Positions 29,411 to 29,973 of a DNA stretch of 29,973 nt are shown piece by piece (positions within the stretch are counted from its first letter, which is position 1; every line of letters starts with the position of its first letter). This stretch comes from Dactylosporangium sp. AC04546 (GTDB lineage: Bacteria > Actinomycetota > Actinomycetes > Mycobacteriales > Micromonosporaceae): the NCBI RefSeq assembly GCF_022095675.1, contig NZ_JAHYSG010000138.1:1-29973 (forward strand). The letters run 5' to 3'. The notes beneath the pieces are model-generated. The model had not been told where the DNA came from and ran no database searches. It worked only from the letters and a program-made list of their open reading frames with translations. The position numbers and the translations under genes are program-made.

Positions 29411-29668
29411 ATGTCGGACTGGCGCCACCATGCCCTCTGCCGCGACGAGGACCCGGAGCTGTTCTTCCCCATTGGGACTTCCGGCCCCGCGTTGCTGCAG
29501 GTTGAGCAGGCGAAGGCAGTCTGCCAGCGCTGCTCCGTGACCAGCGAGTGCCTTCAGTGGGCCCTCGACTCCGGTCAGGACGCAGGCGTCTGGGGCGGAA
29601 TGAGCGAGGACGAGCGCCGCTTGATGAAGCGTCGCGGTGGCCTCCGGGTCCGCGCTCACTCCGCATAA
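29411..29668 (+). CDS. whiB1: WhiB1-type iron-sulfur regulator
   Basis: 85 residues. Four cysteines bind a [4Fe-4S] cluster: C10, C38, C41 and C47 (CxxCx5C), followed by the GVWGG turn (59-63) and a basic C-terminal tail (RRLMKRRGG) used for DNA contact. WRHHALCRDEDPELFFP and the total length match mycobacterial WhiB1 and Streptomyces WblE. WhiB1 binds the primary sigma factor and is an NO-responsive, essential regulator in mycobacteria. AAGGAG (29395-29400) lies 10 nt before the ATG; the in-frame ATG at 29354 lies in the leader and has no family match. Preceded by a CRP-type site and followed by an intrinsic terminator. Confidence 0.96.
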   Translation: MSDWRHHALCRDEDPELFFPIGTSGPALLQVEQAKAVCQRCSVTSECLQWALDSGQDAGVWGGMSEDERRLMKRRGGLRVRAHSA

Positions 29669-29686
29669 GACCCTTCCTAGACGAAC

Positions 29687-29718
29687 CGCCCCGGCCGGGC
29701 ACCCGGCCGGGGCGTTTT
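29687..29718 (+). terminator. intrinsic terminator after whiB1
   Basis: A 13-bp perfect GC stem (29687-29699 with 29702-29714) is followed by TTTT. Confidence 0.85.
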
Positions 29719-29760
29719 GCGTCCACGTCAACGGCACGTGCCGTCACGGACCCCGCCGCC

Positions 29761-29915
29761 ATAAATCGCATCGCACGAATCGCCCCGCCAGCAATCGTGT
29801 CGCCAGGAATCGCTTCGCCTGGAATTGCTTCGCCGCAGACCCTGTCGACACAGATTCGGCCGTCACCAATCGCGTCGCCGTGGACCCCGCCGCCACCACG
29901 GATCCCGCCGCACAA
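29761..29915. repeat. degenerate 15-bp tandem repeat
   Basis: About ten units with a 15-bp period. AATCG or a one- or two-base variant recurs at 29764, 29778, 29793, 29808, 29823 (AATTG), 29853 (GATTC) and 29868, with GCNTCGCC between. Only the first step is 14 bp. In one plus-strand frame it reads as pentapeptides like PGIAS; on the minus strand as units such as AKRFL. Neither fits a full gene, although one could enter from beyond the window. Confidence 0.6.
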
Positions 29916-29973
29916 CCCCGTTCCACGACCAACCTGACCGCACGACCCCCACTCCGCCACCCCGCCCCACGAC

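Noticed and set aside
29744..29932. Pentapeptide-repeat protein on the minus strand
   Set aside because: The five-residue period is real, but residues flanking the central Phe/Leu (K, Q, R) do not fit A(D/N)LXX, and the frame is short.

Overview
The window is about 30 kb of very GC-rich DNA with densely packed genes and frequent GTG/TTG starts. It comes from a high-GC actinobacterium. A one-chain E2o/E1o 2-oxoglutarate enzyme (Kgd type), a WhiB1-type protein, nickel superoxide dismutase, a UsfX-like anti-sigma factor and DUF3052/DUF6104 proteins all point there. The mix looks most like Micromonosporales (Actinoplanes/Micromonospora relatives), but this is inferred from gene content, not from a marker gene. 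No rRNA, tRNA, CRISPR array, transposase or phage gene was seen; most of the window reads as chromosomal core with a few gene-free islands.

Layout. 1-2003 (-): a membrane M50-type metalloprotease with PqqD-like and cyclic-nucleotide-binding domains, cut by the window edge. 2152-4775 (+): glycerol kinase and a class C beta-lactamase-like serine hydrolase. 4878-8034 (-): a PhoP/PhoR-like two-component system with a membrane-anchored HtrA-like protease as third gene. 8113-9557 (-): a DUF4097 adhesin-like protein and a PadR regulator behind a double palindrome. 9558-10212: a 655-bp gene-free island with three large hairpins. 10213-11788 (-): an OlsB-like N-acyltransferase and a PlsC-like O-acyltransferase, which look like an ornithine-lipid pair. 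11881-14186 (+): DUF3052 protein, then an ABC-2 exporter pair. 14380-18312 (+): kgd and a small DUF6104 gene. 18545-22806: two related exported alpha/beta hydrolases flanking a small membrane protein, an FAD oxidase of the alkyl-DHAP-synthase type and a Pr6Pr membrane protein. 22809-24939 (-): quinone-reductase-like MDR enzyme and malic enzyme. 25051-25839: divergent sodX/sodN. 25916-26862 (+): SSAT-like acetyltransferase and anti-sigma factor. 26859-28005 (-): FadR-type regulator and small membrane protein. 28091-29029 (+): diacylglycerol-kinase-like lipid kinase. 29411-29668 (+): whiB1. 29761-29915: a degenerate 15-bp tandem repeat.

Most notable signals: (1) a family of three 56-bp palindromes of identical length, with an invariant core and compensatory base changes in the stem; (2) a near-consensus CRP site upstream of whiB1; (3) widespread leaderless start signals (TANNNT 6-8 nt before the start codon), which also settle several start codons; (4) a small membrane-protein gene antisense to the tail of a hydrolase gene; (5) overlapping palindromes placed as an operator for the DUF4097-PadR operon; (6) an orphan anti-sigma factor lacking the canonical ATP-binding residues.

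The genes fit a theme of envelope and stress physiology (proteases, lipid modification, lipid kinase, exporters, two-component system, Ni-SOD, WhiB1) alongside central carbon metabolism (GlpK, malic enzyme, Kgd).
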